From NCBI GenBank assembly GCA_905182715.1, contig CAJJCP010000007.1, positions 1 through 64,000 of the forward strand: DNA of 64,000 nt. The letters run 5' to 3'. The position numbers and the translations under genes are program-made. Shown piece by piece: positions 17,400 to 25,832 of the stretch. The notes under the pieces were generated by a model. That model ran no database searches. It was given only the letters and a program-made list of their open reading frames with translations, and was not told the origin of the DNA. Source of the DNA: an uncultured Candidatus Poseidoniales archaeon. Its GTDB lineage: Archaea > Thermoplasmatota > Poseidoniia > Poseidoniales > Poseidoniaceae. Every line of letters starts with the position of its first letter. Position 1 is the first letter of the stretch.

Positions 17400-18316
17400 A
17401 ACATCTTTTGATTCATCTCAAATTATTGTTTGTCGTAGCCGTCTGGGGCTTTGGCTGGCCTGCAGGTCGAGTGATCGCACAAGATATTGCACCTTTTGTC
17501 GCCTCTTGGCTTCGCTACATCATTGCTGTTGCTTTCTTCTTTGTTTACTTACGACTTTCCAGCCAGTGGATGGTGCCATCCCGAGATGAATGGAAACGAA
17601 TTGCATGGATTGGTTTCTTTTCGACGTGCTTGTATCAAGCCTTTTTCATGACCGGCATGAAGTATACTGCAGCAGGCGATGCATCACTGATGATTACTTT
17701 TAATCCCTTTTTTACCGCATTGCTCGCCATTGTATTTCTCAAGGAAGCGATGCATTGGCGACTTGGTGTCGGTATTGCTCTCGGAATAAGTGGAGTGGCA
17801 GTGCTGTTTTTCTATTCACCAAATGTTGATATTCCATTCTTTGACCGAGCCCTCGGCGATCTGTTAATCGCTTGCGCTGCATTTGCTTGGGCATGTAATT
17901 CAATACAAATGAAGAAAGCTATGACTGAACCAGCAGCGGATTCAGAGCGCTGTCTTTCCCCTTTACAGTTGACCGTATGGTCTTCTGTTGCAGGTCTTCT
18001 CATGCTCACGCCAGTTGTTGCAGTCGAAACATGGATCGTTGGAATTCCGGAACCTTCGATGGATGGTTGGATTGCTATGATCTTTTTAGCGGTCTTTTCT
18101 ACAGTGATTTCATACGTCTGGTTTGCAGATGGAATACTCACTATTGGCGCCGGTAAGAGTGCATTGTACGTGTATCTGGTTCCTATCTTTGGAATCTTTA
18201 GCGGTTACCTGATACTGGATGAAAAACTGGGCGCATCTCTCATTGTTGCATTTTTGCTCATTGTGGGGGGAGTCGTACTTGCTCAAAGTAAGCAACCTAT
18301 ACCCAAGGAACCATGA
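17396..18316 (+). CDS. EamA-family (DMT superfamily) transporter
   Basis: Ten-helix membrane protein of 306 residues made of two EamA repeats. The first repeat includes VWGFGWPAGRVIAQ and ends with YTAAGDASLMITFNPFFTALLA and LKEAMHWRLGVGIALGISGV. The second includes LTVWSSVAGLLML and ends with GKSALYVYLVPIFGIFSGYLILDEKL. The family exports or imports small metabolites. Placement within the oxygenase-dehydrogenase operon suggests transport of the pathway substrate or an intermediate, which sequence alone cannot specify. It overlaps the preceding gene by 4 bases and is 25 bases from the next. Confidence 0.88.
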   Translation: MKHLLIHLKLLFVVAVWGFGWPAGRVIAQDIAPFVASWLRYIIAVAFFFVYLRLSSQWMVPSRDEWKRIAWIGFFSTCLYQAFFMTGMKYTAAGDASLMITFNPFFTALLAIVFLKEAMHWRLGVGIALGISGVAVLFFYSPNVDIPFFDRALGDLLIACAAFAWACNSIQMKKAMTEPAADSERCLSPLQLTVWSSVAGLLMLTPVVAVETWIVGIPEPSMDGWIAMIFLAVFSTVISYVWFADGILTIGAGKSALYVYLVPIFGIFSGYLILDEKLGASLIVAFLLIVGGVVLAQSKQPIPKEP

Positions 18317-18341
18317 TGAAGTTGAACCCATTGGCCTCACC

Positions 18342-19229
18342 ATGGAGATTCGTTGCGTCGCCGTAATAGGTGCAGGTACAATGGGTGCAGGAATTGCACA
18401 AATCTGTGCACAAAGTGGTTGGAAAACAAATTTGTTTGATGCTTTCCCTGAAGGACTCGAACGTGGGATGCAACGTATTGATGCATTTTGGGACAAAGGT
18501 ATTGCTCGTGGTAAAACGACTCCAGAGCAAAAAGTGCAATGGTCTGCCAACTTACACGCTGTCGCCGATATGGCAGAAGCAGTTGGGCACGCTGACTTGA
18601 TCATCGAGGCAGTTCCTGAAATTCCAGAACTCAAGCATTCCATTTTTACAGAACTCGACCGTTTGGCACCCCCGCATGCCATTCTCGGAACCAACACATC
18701 ATCGCTCTCAATTGCAGATATCGCGGCGGCAACTTCGCGACCGGAAAACGTGATTGGAATGCATTTTTTCAATCCAGTTCCAATTATGAAATTACTCGAG
18801 TTGGTTCGTCATGATTCGACCAGTGATGCAACTATTGCTGCAGCCCAAGCTGCTGGAACTGCTATGGGGAAAACCACCATTCTCGTGAAAGATATTCCAG
18901 GTTTTGCTACAAGTCGGCTTGGAGTTGTTTTGGGCAATGAAGCAATTCGAATGTTGGCTGATGGTGTGGCCAGTGCAAAAGACATCGATACTGCGATGGT
19001 CTTAGGTTACAAACATCCAATGGGTCCTCTTGCTTTGACCGATTTAGTTGGACTTGATGTTCGCCGTGACATCCTCAAGAATTTACAGTCATCGTTCAAT
19101 GATGATGCGTATGCTCCACATCCATTGCTTGAAAAATTGGTTGCAGCAGGCCGTCTTGGAAAGAAATCGAATATTGGTATCTACGATTGGTCAACAGGCG
19201 AAGCAGAAGAAACTGAAATGCCTGAATAA
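18342..19229 (+). CDS. 3-hydroxyacyl-CoA dehydrogenase (Hbd/PaaH type)
   Basis: NAD-dependent dehydrogenase of 295 residues oxidising (S)-3-hydroxyacyl-CoA. Motifs: Rossmann GAGTMGAGIAQICAQSGW at the N-terminus, ADLIIEAVPE, GTNTSSLSI, the catalytic-histidine signature GMHFFNPVPIMKLLELV, VKDIPGFATSRL and the C-terminal domain MVLGYKHPMGPLALTDLVGLD. ATG at 18,342 is used since earlier in-frame codons lie inside the EamA gene. Length fits stand-alone bacterial-type enzymes such as 3-hydroxybutyryl-CoA dehydrogenase or PaaH, not the large bifunctional FadB. It ends the oxygenase operon and faces the PaaG-like crotonase gene. Confidence 0.92.
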   Translation: MEIRCVAVIGAGTMGAGIAQICAQSGWKTNLFDAFPEGLERGMQRIDAFWDKGIARGKTTPEQKVQWSANLHAVADMAEAVGHADLIIEAVPEIPELKHSIFTELDRLAPPHAILGTNTSSLSIADIAAATSRPENVIGMHFFNPVPIMKLLELVRHDSTSDATIAAAQAAGTAMGKTTILVKDIPGFATSRLGVVLGNEAIRMLADGVASAKDIDTAMVLGYKHPMGPLALTDLVGLDVRRDILKNLQSSFNDDAYAPHPLLEKLVAAGRLGKKSNIGIYDWSTGEAEETEMPE

Positions 19230-19298
19230 TCACAGTTGAGTCTCACAATGCTTGCAATGTTTCGAAGTGTAGTCATGCCCTTCTTTGGGACATTTGTT

Positions 19299-20087
19299 TC
19301 ACCCCTGTTTGAAATCCGGCTTTCGCTTTTCAATGAAAGCAGTGACGCCTTCTTTGAAAGCAGTTGTTGTTCCCGCAGCTTCGATCAAAGTTCGTTCATG
19401 CTTGAGATGAGTTTCGAAATCATGAATTGATTGTACATCCAGTAAGTGCTTCGTTGCTTCTTTGGTATGAGTGCCCCATTGACTCCAACGTTCAGCGATT
19501 CCATAGGCTGCATCGAGGAGGTTTTCATCTTCGACGATTGCATCGATTGCCCCAACTGAAAGGCATTGCTCCGCATCCCATATTTCATTTTCAAAAAAGA
19601 ACCGTCGGGTGACTTGATTGCCAACAAGTCGAGGTAAGAGCCATGTTGTTCCACCGTCGGGTGACAAACCCATACCAGAGTAGGAAGCGGCCATTTTTGC
19701 TTTAGTCGAAGCGATACGGGCATCACAAGCCAGTGCCAAACCAAGTCCGCCGCCAGCACATGCGCCGTTGACAGCAGCGATGCATATGGTTGAGGATTGC
19801 CGCATACGAATCAACAAAGGGTGAAGGATTCCAGTAAGATCTCGAATTAATTGAGGCGCATCTTCATCTTCAATCGATTGTGCGAAAGCGTGTATGTCTG
19901 CGCCTGCAGAGAAAAACTTCCCTTCTCCGGTGAGCACGATTGCTCGAACATTTGGATGAATGAGTCCAGCATCGATAGCCTGGGCAATTTGAGGAAGAAA
20001 TTTCCGTGAGAACGATTGTGTCGCTGAGTGACCTGAAAATCGAATTAAACGAATACCGTTGTCAAGATCGCTGGATGTAACCGACAT
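19299..20087 (-). CDS. Enoyl-CoA hydratase/isomerase, PaaG-like
   Basis: Crotonase-family protein of 262 residues. FSAGADIHAF and NGACAGGGLGLALACDARIAS give the oxyanion hole. The first catalytic glutamate of true hydratases is replaced (GGGLGLA), while SGMGLSPDGGTTWLLPRLVG matches the PaaG/isomerase type in which an aspartate (SPDGG) is catalytic. PaaG isomerises the ring epoxide of phenylacetyl-CoA to oxepin-CoA or shifts enoyl-CoA double bonds. This specificity is inferred from motifs. It is 9 bases downstream of the aldehyde dehydrogenase (same operon) and convergent with the 3-hydroxyacyl-CoA dehydrogenase. Confidence 0.85.
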   Translation of the reverse strand: MSVTSSDLDNGIRLIRFSGHSATQSFSRKFLPQIAQAIDAGLIHPNVRAIVLTGEGKFFSAGADIHAFAQSIEDEDAPQLIRDLTGILHPLLIRMRQSSTICIAAVNGACAGGGLGLALACDARIASTKAKMAASYSGMGLSPDGGTTWLLPRLVGNQVTRRFFFENEIWDAEQCLSVGAIDAIVEDENLLDAAYGIAERWSQWGTHTKEATKHLLDVQSIHDFETHLKHERTLIEAAGTTTAFKEGVTAFIEKRKPDFKQG

Positions 20088-20096
20088 GTGTGTCCC

Positions 20097-21533
20097 TCAA
20101 AGTTTGATGTTGACGTTCTTGATTTTGGTGTAGAAGCGTAGAGCATCTTGGCTTTGTTCGATACCAATTCCAGATTGTTTCCAGCCGGTGAATGCAGTTT
20201 GAGGGAAGGTAATCGGGTATTCATTGATTGAGACCATACCGCTTTCCAAATCTCGAGCCATGTTGTGCGCTCGACTCAAATCATTGGTCCAAATACCGTT
20301 CAACAAACCGAACGGTGAGTCGTTGGCTAATGCCAATGCTTCAGCATCTTCACTGAACGATGTAACTGCTAAGACTGGGCCAAACAGTTCTTCATTGAAC
20401 AAAAGATTTTGACTGTCAACACCAGTAACGACTGTTGCTTCCATGAACGCTCCATCACCTTCTACGATGTTTCCCCCGCAGACAACTTTTCCACCCATTG
20501 CTAATCCTGCATGTAATTTCTCCATGACTTCTGTGCGGTGGTTTCGATGAACGAGGCTTCCAATTCGAACACCTTCTTCCATTCCAGGTCCAACTTTCCA
20601 TTTGGCGACTTCTGCAACAACTGCATCGACCAATTCGTCGTGAATATCTTCGTGAACAATTAATCGAGAACCGGCCCAACACATTTGTCCAGCATTCATG
20701 AAGATTCCAAAGCAAATTGCTTTGGCAGCATATCGGAGGTTTGCATCCTTAAAGACGATGTTTGCACCTTTACCACCAAGTTCAAGTGTAACTGGTGTAA
20801 GGTTTTCACTTGCTTTTGCCATGACTGCCTGTCCGGTAGGAACGCCTCCAGTGAGTACAATTCCATCGACGCCTTTGTGACCTGCAAGAGCATCACCAAT
20901 GAGACCACCTGAACCAGTGATCACCTGAAGCACTCCAGTCGGGAGTCCGACTTCTGCTTCTTCCATTGCCTTGGCCCATGCGACTAAGGACAGTGGTGTC
21001 CATGAAGCAGGCTTTGCAATAACGGTACATCCAGCAGCCAATGCAGGTGCAATGGAGCGTAGAGCGAGTTGCAGTGGGAAATTCCAAGGAATAATGTGAA
21101 CGGTTACACCAAGCGGTTGGCGCAAGGTATAGTTGAGACGATTACCGGGGACAGGGATTGTACTTCCTTCGATTTTATCGGAAAGTCCAGCGAAATATTC
21201 CAGAGTCCATGCCCCGAAACGAATTTCTGACAATGCTTCACGGAATGTCTTACCATTATTGTTTGATTCGAGAACTGCAAGTTCCTTTGCTTTGGCATAG
21301 GTGGCCTGAGCCATCTTGTTGAGAATACGACCTCGCTGTGCAGGGTCCATATTCTTCCAGCTTGAATCGTTGAAAGCTGCGCGTGAAGCATCAACACATC
21401 GGTTGACATCGCCAAGAGTTGCCTTGGGAGTTGTGGCCATTATTTCCCCAGTAGCGGGGTTGAGTATCTCGGCTGTTGCACCATCTTCCGCATCGCACCA
21501 TTCACCTGCAATCGACATTTGTTCTGCGCTCAT
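20097..21533 (-). CDS. Aldehyde dehydrogenase, NAD(P)-dependent
   Basis: Aldehyde dehydrogenase of 478 residues converting an aldehyde to its acid. Landmarks: the NAD-binding IIPWNFPLQLALRSIAPALAAG, GKGANIVF preceded by LELGG (general-base glutamate), the catalytic cysteine in NAGQMCWAGSRL, EELFGPVLAV, and FPQTAFTGWKQSGIG. The usual FTGS is LTGG here. It resembles betaine-/phenylacetaldehyde-type ALDHs rather than PaaZ or BoxD in length. ATG at 21,533 is chosen, with 21,518 as alternative; further upstream the frame would run into the divergent kinase region. It is the first gene of an operon with the PaaG-like crotonase, so it may supply or drain the neighbouring aromatic pathway. Confidence 0.9.
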   Translation of the reverse strand: MSAEQMSIAGEWCDAEDGATAEILNPATGEIMATTPKATLGDVNRCVDASRAAFNDSSWKNMDPAQRGRILNKMAQATYAKAKELAVLESNNNGKTFREALSEIRFGAWTLEYFAGLSDKIEGSTIPVPGNRLNYTLRQPLGVTVHIIPWNFPLQLALRSIAPALAAGCTVIAKPASWTPLSLVAWAKAMEEAEVGLPTGVLQVITGSGGLIGDALAGHKGVDGIVLTGGVPTGQAVMAKASENLTPVTLELGGKGANIVFKDANLRYAAKAICFGIFMNAGQMCWAGSRLIVHEDIHDELVDAVVAEVAKWKVGPGMEEGVRIGSLVHRNHRTEVMEKLHAGLAMGGKVVCGGNIVEGDGAFMEATVVTGVDSQNLLFNEELFGPVLAVTSFSEDAEALALANDSPFGLLNGIWTNDLSRAHNMARDLESGMVSINEYPITFPQTAFTGWKQSGIGIEQSQDALRFYTKIKNVNIKL

Positions 21534-21653
21534 GTTCCACTCCAAGCGTTGTCCCCTCAAAGGCATTCGCTTGACAAGACTTGCTTTCAAAGAAAGGTGA
21601 AGCAGTGGCTATGGGCGAAAAGACTCTTGAAGCGAGTTCGCTGTGCACACAGT

Positions 21654-22319
21654 ATGGCTCGAGAGATTGGTTTGGCACAAGCGGCGGCTCGGACCATCGC
21701 AGGCCGAGCACCTCGACTGTTAGTCATCGCTGGAGCGACTGGAACTGGAAAGTCTACTGCTTCAGTTCAAATCGCCGCCAAGAGTGGTTTTGCACGTCTT
21801 CTTTCCACCGATGCCGTTCGTGAGATTATTCGCTCGTGCGACGAGGAGAGAAGTGAACCTGCTCTCCATCGTTCCTCTTTTTCACAAGGAGATTCGGGGG
21901 AGCCAGTAATCGATTGGCTGGATACATGCCAAGCCGTCGAAGGTGGAATAATGGCGACGATTGATCGTGCTCGTCGAGAAGGTATTGACCTGTTGATTGA
22001 AGGTGTTCACATCAATCCGAGTGAACGCTTACTCAGAAGTTGGCGTGAAGCAGGTGGCATTGCAATTGGATTGGTCATGACGGTTGGTGAAGATGAACGT
22101 CATCGTTCCATGATCCGTTCACGTGATGCTCATTCATTCCGTCGTGCAGACCGTTATCTCGCCGCATTCCCTCGGATTCGTGCGATTCAAGAAGGCTTGA
22201 TTGAACGGGCTAAAATTGCGTCTTGGCCTATTGTTGATTTATCGAGAGTGACCAATGATACTGAACGAATCAAGCATTTGTTGGACTTGGCGTGGAATGA
22301 GCATATTCAGCGTCGCTAA
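21654..22319 (+). CDS. 2-phosphoglycerate kinase-like P-loop kinase
   Basis: P-loop kinase of 221 residues (or 240 if translation begins at GTG 21,597). A Walker A motif, VIAGATGTGKSTASVQIA, follows a short helical leader (MAREIGLAQAAARTIAG). The stretch LSTDAVREIIR, EGVHINPS and VGEDERHRSMIRSRDAHSFRRADRYLAAF matches the archaeal 2-phosphoglycerate kinase family, which makes 2,3-bisphosphoglycerate as precursor of cyclic 2,3-diphosphoglycerate. Whether this organism makes that solute is unknown; no cyclase gene is nearby. Its stop overlaps by 4 bases the end of the convergent pilin-like gene. Confidence 0.75.
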   Translation: MAREIGLAQAAARTIAGRAPRLLVIAGATGTGKSTASVQIAAKSGFARLLSTDAVREIIRSCDEERSEPALHRSSFSQGDSGEPVIDWLDTCQAVEGGIMATIDRARREGIDLLIEGVHINPSERLLRSWREAGGIAIGLVMTVGEDERHRSMIRSRDAHSFRRADRYLAAFPRIRAIQEGLIERAKIASWPIVDLSRVTNDTERIKHLLDLAWNEHIQRR

Positions 22320-22765
22320 ACATGGGTCATCTCAAACGAAATGGCAACAGTAAGCATTGCTGTACCATCAGATATCCCTAATTCTCCCGAAAAATGGAGC
22401 GTTGTTGGAGATGTTTCATTAACTTGGAAATCAATGAGTTTGATTTCGATTCCCCTCAGTTCACCATGGTAGAGCATGTCATCATGGACACTTTGAAAAG
22501 CAATCTCTCCCGCATCGAACGGTTCTAAGCCGCCGTCAATCCACAACTGAGTACGTGCTTCAGTGAGTTCTGGAATCGCTTCTACAACTTCAATTCTGGC
22601 AACCAATACTCCATCCGAGGCAGTGTTGTGAGGCATGGTTAATCCGGCTACTTTCACGCTGAAAATAGCCATTGAGAGTAAGGACATAAGCAAAACGACC
22701 CCAGTTGCAAGCAACATTTGCCCAGCGTCACGGTCTTCATGTGATGGATTCGAAACAGGTCGCAT
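22316..22765 (-). CDS. Pilin-like membrane protein, pilus operon
   Basis: Protein of 149 residues with a short charged start (MRPVSNPSHEDRDAGQ) and one hydrophobic helix (about 17-40), then an extracytoplasmic beta-rich domain. This layout, polar leader, Gln, hydrophobic helix, beta domain, is that of type IV pilin-like or TadE-like minor subunits. I see no clear class III signal-peptidase site. ATG at 22,765 overlaps the stop of the preceding gene (TGATG), so the two are translationally coupled. It is the last gene of the pilus operon. Confidence 0.65.
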   Translation of the reverse strand: MRPVSNPSHEDRDAGQMLLATGVVLLMSLLSMAIFSVKVAGLTMPHNTASDGVLVARIEVVEAIPELTEARTQLWIDGGLEPFDAGEIAFQSVHDDMLYHGELRGIEIKLIDFQVNETSPTTLHFSGELGISDGTAMLTVAISFEMTHV

Positions 22766-23205
22766 CAAGCACCACCTCCACGGTTCCAAACATCGAGAGT
22801 GACCGTCCACGAATTTTCATCAATCGCAAGCAGATGGTGTACTGTTACGGTTCCTCCAGCAGGCGTTCCTGTGTTGCCGTAAGGTACCGATGTACCACTG
22901 TTTTGTGAGAGCCAACAATTCGCCTCTTTTCCTGCTGCAATTTGTTCTTGTAACAAGAGACATGCTCCATCGAGTTCTCCATTTGTTAACAATTCACTCA
23001 ATCGGTTTTCACCTGATACTTCTGCTTCAAGACCCAAACCATATCGAAATGCATCATCACCTGTAAGCTCCAATCCCGCTTCATGCGCGACTGAAGGAGC
23101 ATCTGGGACGTGAATTCTGATGAGGAAGGTTGCCGACATGAAGAACAACCAAAACAAGGTTAACATCTCAAGGATGTGTATTTGAGCATCTTCGTCATGA
23201 CGCAT
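22765..23205 (-). CDS. Pilin-like membrane protein, pilus operon
   Basis: Protein of 146 residues beginning MRHDEDAQIHILEML, with a hydrophobic helix immediately after the charged leader (about 12-31) and an extracytoplasmic domain holding two cysteines (ACLLL... NCWLS). The start codon follows the stop of the F-type membrane protein directly (TGA-ATG). The overall architecture resembles its downstream neighbour, so the pair may form a heteromeric minor-pilin complex. No database family is recognised by eye. Confidence 0.65.
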   Translation of the reverse strand: MRHDEDAQIHILEMLTLFWLFFMSATFLIRIHVPDAPSVAHEAGLELTGDDAFRYGLGLEAEVSGENRLSELLTNGELDGACLLLQEQIAAGKEANCWLSQNSGTSVPYGNTGTPAGGTVTVHHLLAIDENSWTVTLDVWNRGGGA

Positions 23206-24774
23206 TCAATCACCAAAGAATAACGGCGAGGGCACGAAAGTACCTGAGGATGGATTGAGCCCAGGTACCTCGGTAATACCTATCAAATTCGGCGTGAAAG
23301 CCAAGAAGTTGAACACGACTAATGCAACAACAATCATCATTCCAGAGTGCTTGAATCCGGTTGAAAAGCGACCGGTTGACATTAATCCTGCCATTGTTCC
23401 ATTTCCTACCGCTTGCATTGTTACCCCGTAATAGAATACCGTCAAGAAAAACAGAGGGTCGATGTTACGAATTGTCATGTTTCCAATCGTTGAACCGCCC
23501 TCAGTACCGCCGGTGTTAGAACCTGCAATCGCAGGGATAAAGACAACAGCAAGGGTGACAATTACGCCGAGGAAAACAAAGTACGATGTCCAGATAACAG
23601 CAATATACGAGCCAATTGCTCGTCTTCGTTCACCTTCAAGGAATTTCAATTCACGAGAATCGTTTGCGGCAGTAACCAGAATATCCGAAATTTTACCACC
23701 TGCACGATCGGCTTCTGCAATCAAAGCAATTGCTCGTTGAACCAGTGGCGTTCCGACACGGTCTGCGAATTGCTTGATGACATCACTGAACTTGATACCC
23801 CAACTCAGTTGGTCAGACATTTTCTTAATTTCTCCATTCAGTGCCCCATATTCGGATGTCGCAAGAGTTTGAATCGCCACCGTCATCGCAAGGCCACCTT
23901 TCCAGTATTCCGCAAGGTCTCGAAGAAAGTCAGGGAATTTTTCTTCAACTGCGTTTTGGGCATTCATGACTCGTTCCCAATAGTACGAGGCAGGATAGAG
24001 GAAGAAAAAGAACATCAATCCAAAGAAGTTGAGGAAAATGAATGGGCGAACAGATTTAGGTCCCAATTCGAGTTCTGGACCAAGCCAAAATGATTTGTTA
24101 TTCATGTTTGAAGGAACTCCGTCGTAATAATGTACAGTGATATCGAAATTTACTCTGGTCAGTCGTTCACCCTCGGTCATCGAAAATACAACTAATTCGT
24201 ACCGTTTTTCCGGAGGTATCGTATTCATCTGGATCTTACAATCATCACCAGCCCGATCAACTTCGCCTGAATACGAATCCATAATTTCTCCACTTTGGGA
24301 ACGTATGGCAACAATATATTCTGCACCGGAGTTTGCCGTTACACTACAATTGACCCATAAGGGTTGGAGAACAACAACACCACCTGTTTGGTCAGATTCT
24401 ACACCAGGTACGTCGAAATTCTTGCCCTGTTTGGAGACCGATTTCCATTCTTCATCCTCCCATACGATACGATTCGGCGCATCCTGAAGGATGGCACACG
24501 ATTGATTTGCAGCATAATCAGGTTTAACATTGGTATTGAAATGTTGACCCATAGGGTTGCCTTGCGAATCCTTTGCAGTAAGTCCACAATACAAATTTGT
24601 GAACATTGGTTCCCCGTTGGCCGTTGCGATGAATCCTGAGTTAGTCGCCCAAACTGCTGCAGTCCCTAACCCGAGTAAAATCGATACAAAGAGGATAGCG
24701 TAGAGTTTTGTCAATGTAGAATCATCCTTAGGCAAATCGAGTTTCACTGTTATTTTTTCCTTTTTACGTGCCAT
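23206..24774 (-). CDS. Type IV pilus/archaellum F-type assembly protein with large extracytoplasmic domain
   Basis: Membrane protein of 522 residues. The T2SSF/FlaJ-like core lies in the second half: a membrane segment (about 240-260), a cytoplasmic four-helix-type region (FPDFLRDLAEYWKGGLAMTVAIQ, LSWGIKFSDVIKQFADRVGTPLVQRAIALIAEADRAGG) and three further membrane segments. Unusually, an extra N-terminal membrane segment (about 23-45) and roughly 190 residues of extracytoplasmic domain with three or more cysteines precede the core. A near-perfect GGAGGTGA ribosome-binding site sits just before ATG 24,774. It probably forms the membrane platform for pilus assembly with the neighbouring ATPase. 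Confidence 0.8.
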   Translation of the reverse strand: MARKKEKITVKLDLPKDDSTLTKLYAILFVSILLGLGTAAVWATNSGFIATANGEPMFTNLYCGLTAKDSQGNPMGQHFNTNVKPDYAANQSCAILQDAPNRIVWEDEEWKSVSKQGKNFDVPGVESDQTGGVVVLQPLWVNCSVTANSGAEYIVAIRSQSGEIMDSYSGEVDRAGDDCKIQMNTIPPEKRYELVVFSMTEGERLTRVNFDITVHYYDGVPSNMNNKSFWLGPELELGPKSVRPFIFLNFFGLMFFFFLYPASYYWERVMNAQNAVEEKFPDFLRDLAEYWKGGLAMTVAIQTLATSEYGALNGEIKKMSDQLSWGIKFSDVIKQFADRVGTPLVQRAIALIAEADRAGGKISDILVTAANDSRELKFLEGERRRAIGSYIAVIWTSYFVFLGVIVTLAVVFIPAIAGSNTGGTEGGSTIGNMTIRNIDPLFFLTVFYYGVTMQAVGNGTMAGLMSTGRFSTGFKHSGMMIVVALVVFNFLAFTPNLIGITEVPGLNPSSGTFVPSPLFFGD

Positions 24775-24789
24775 TCATCTCACCTCCTC

Positions 24790-25809
24790 TCACATATCTT
24801 GTTCCTTACTGCTGGTCCAGACCAGTATCGCATATGCGATGTGAATCATTGGTATAAATCCAAGAACAATGCCGTACAGCATTCCTTCAGACATTTGTGC
24901 TCCAGAGCCTGAAACCCAGAACATAATGACCAACATGACAATCAAAAACAGTGGCATAGCCACTGCAACGACAATATAGGATTCAGCAAGAAGGGCAATC
25001 GATTCCAAGAACATCTGCATGCGAGTTCTGTTTTCACGCATGTAGTGTTCTGCACGGTTCAAGAAAAACAATTTGAGTTGGCCACCAGCAGTAAGTGTTC
25101 CAACCATGCCTTGGAAAAATTCAGTCAACCATACCGAAGCGGCTCGGTCGACACTCATTTTCATAGCAGTAATTAAATCAAAACCGAGTAATGTTACGTC
25201 TCTGTACACCATCGCAGCATCATCCGCAACATCGCCATAAATTTCTTTATTCATGGCAAGAGATCTGAAAATCTTAGATGGTGTTGCATTTGCTGCAGAC
25301 ATAGCAGCGGTATAGGATGCAGCATAAGGGAGGTATTTTTCAATCATATCTCCACGTCGTTTCGCTTCCCGCTTTGCACCGTTTTTATTGTATTTGTAGG
25401 CCATGTAAGGTATGAGTAATCCACCGAAGAAGGTGATGAGGATTTCTGCAAATGGTGGGAATACTTGATACTCAAATCCATCGCATCCATTACCAGGTTT
25501 TGTCGGGTCGATCAAATCTTGATTCCAATACTCCCACTCGAAACAGTAGGCGATTGTTGTTGGGTCTTGAATGCCCTCCCAATACGCAATAATTCCTATG
25601 TCGGGGATGAAGAACAAGGCGACAAAGGCCCAACAAATCAATGTAATGGCCAATGATGTCATGAGGGCAGTTGCGAGGTATACCTCGGGCATCATCGGCA
25701 TTGAACCTTTGACAAGACTTTCGGACAATTCCTTATCATTTCGAGCACGCTTACGCAGCAAGCGGCCGAGGAAGCGGTTACAAATCCTCTGCCATGTGGT
25801 CAAGTCCAT
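24790..25809 (-). CDS. Type II secretion system F/FlaJ-family pilus assembly protein
   Basis: Membrane protein of about 339 residues with two membrane segments near residues 40-75 and 100-130, a cytoplasmic region (KRRGDMIEKYLPYAASYTAAMSA, ALNKEIYGD-like, VDRAASVWLTEFFQGMVGTLTAGG) and two C-terminal segments. This is the compact FlaJ/TadC arrangement. ATG at 25,809 is used because GGAAGTGA lies just upstream; a TTG at 25,836 overlapping the ATPase stop (TTGA) is the alternative. It lies between the ATPase and the larger F-type protein, so this apparatus has two non-identical platform proteins. Confidence 0.82.
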   Translation of the reverse strand: MDLTTWQRICNRFLGRLLRKRARNDKELSESLVKGSMPMMPEVYLATALMTSLAITLICWAFVALFFIPDIGIIAYWEGIQDPTTIAYCFEWEYWNQDLIDPTKPGNGCDGFEYQVFPPFAEILITFFGGLLIPYMAYKYNKNGAKREAKRRGDMIEKYLPYAASYTAAMSAANATPSKIFRSLAMNKEIYGDVADDAAMVYRDVTLLGFDLITAMKMSVDRAASVWLTEFFQGMVGTLTAGGQLKLFFLNRAEHYMRENRTRMQMFLESIALLAESYIVVAVAMPLFLIVMLVIMFWVSGSGAQMSEGMLYGIVLGFIPMIHIAYAILVWTSSKEQDM

Positions 25810-25832
25810 CGAATCACTTCCATGTATGTCTT

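Noticed and set aside
18110-18772. 220-codon reverse-strand frame over EamA and the hydroxyacyl-CoA dehydrogenase
   Set aside because: Overlaps two genes with clear motifs; no signals of its own.
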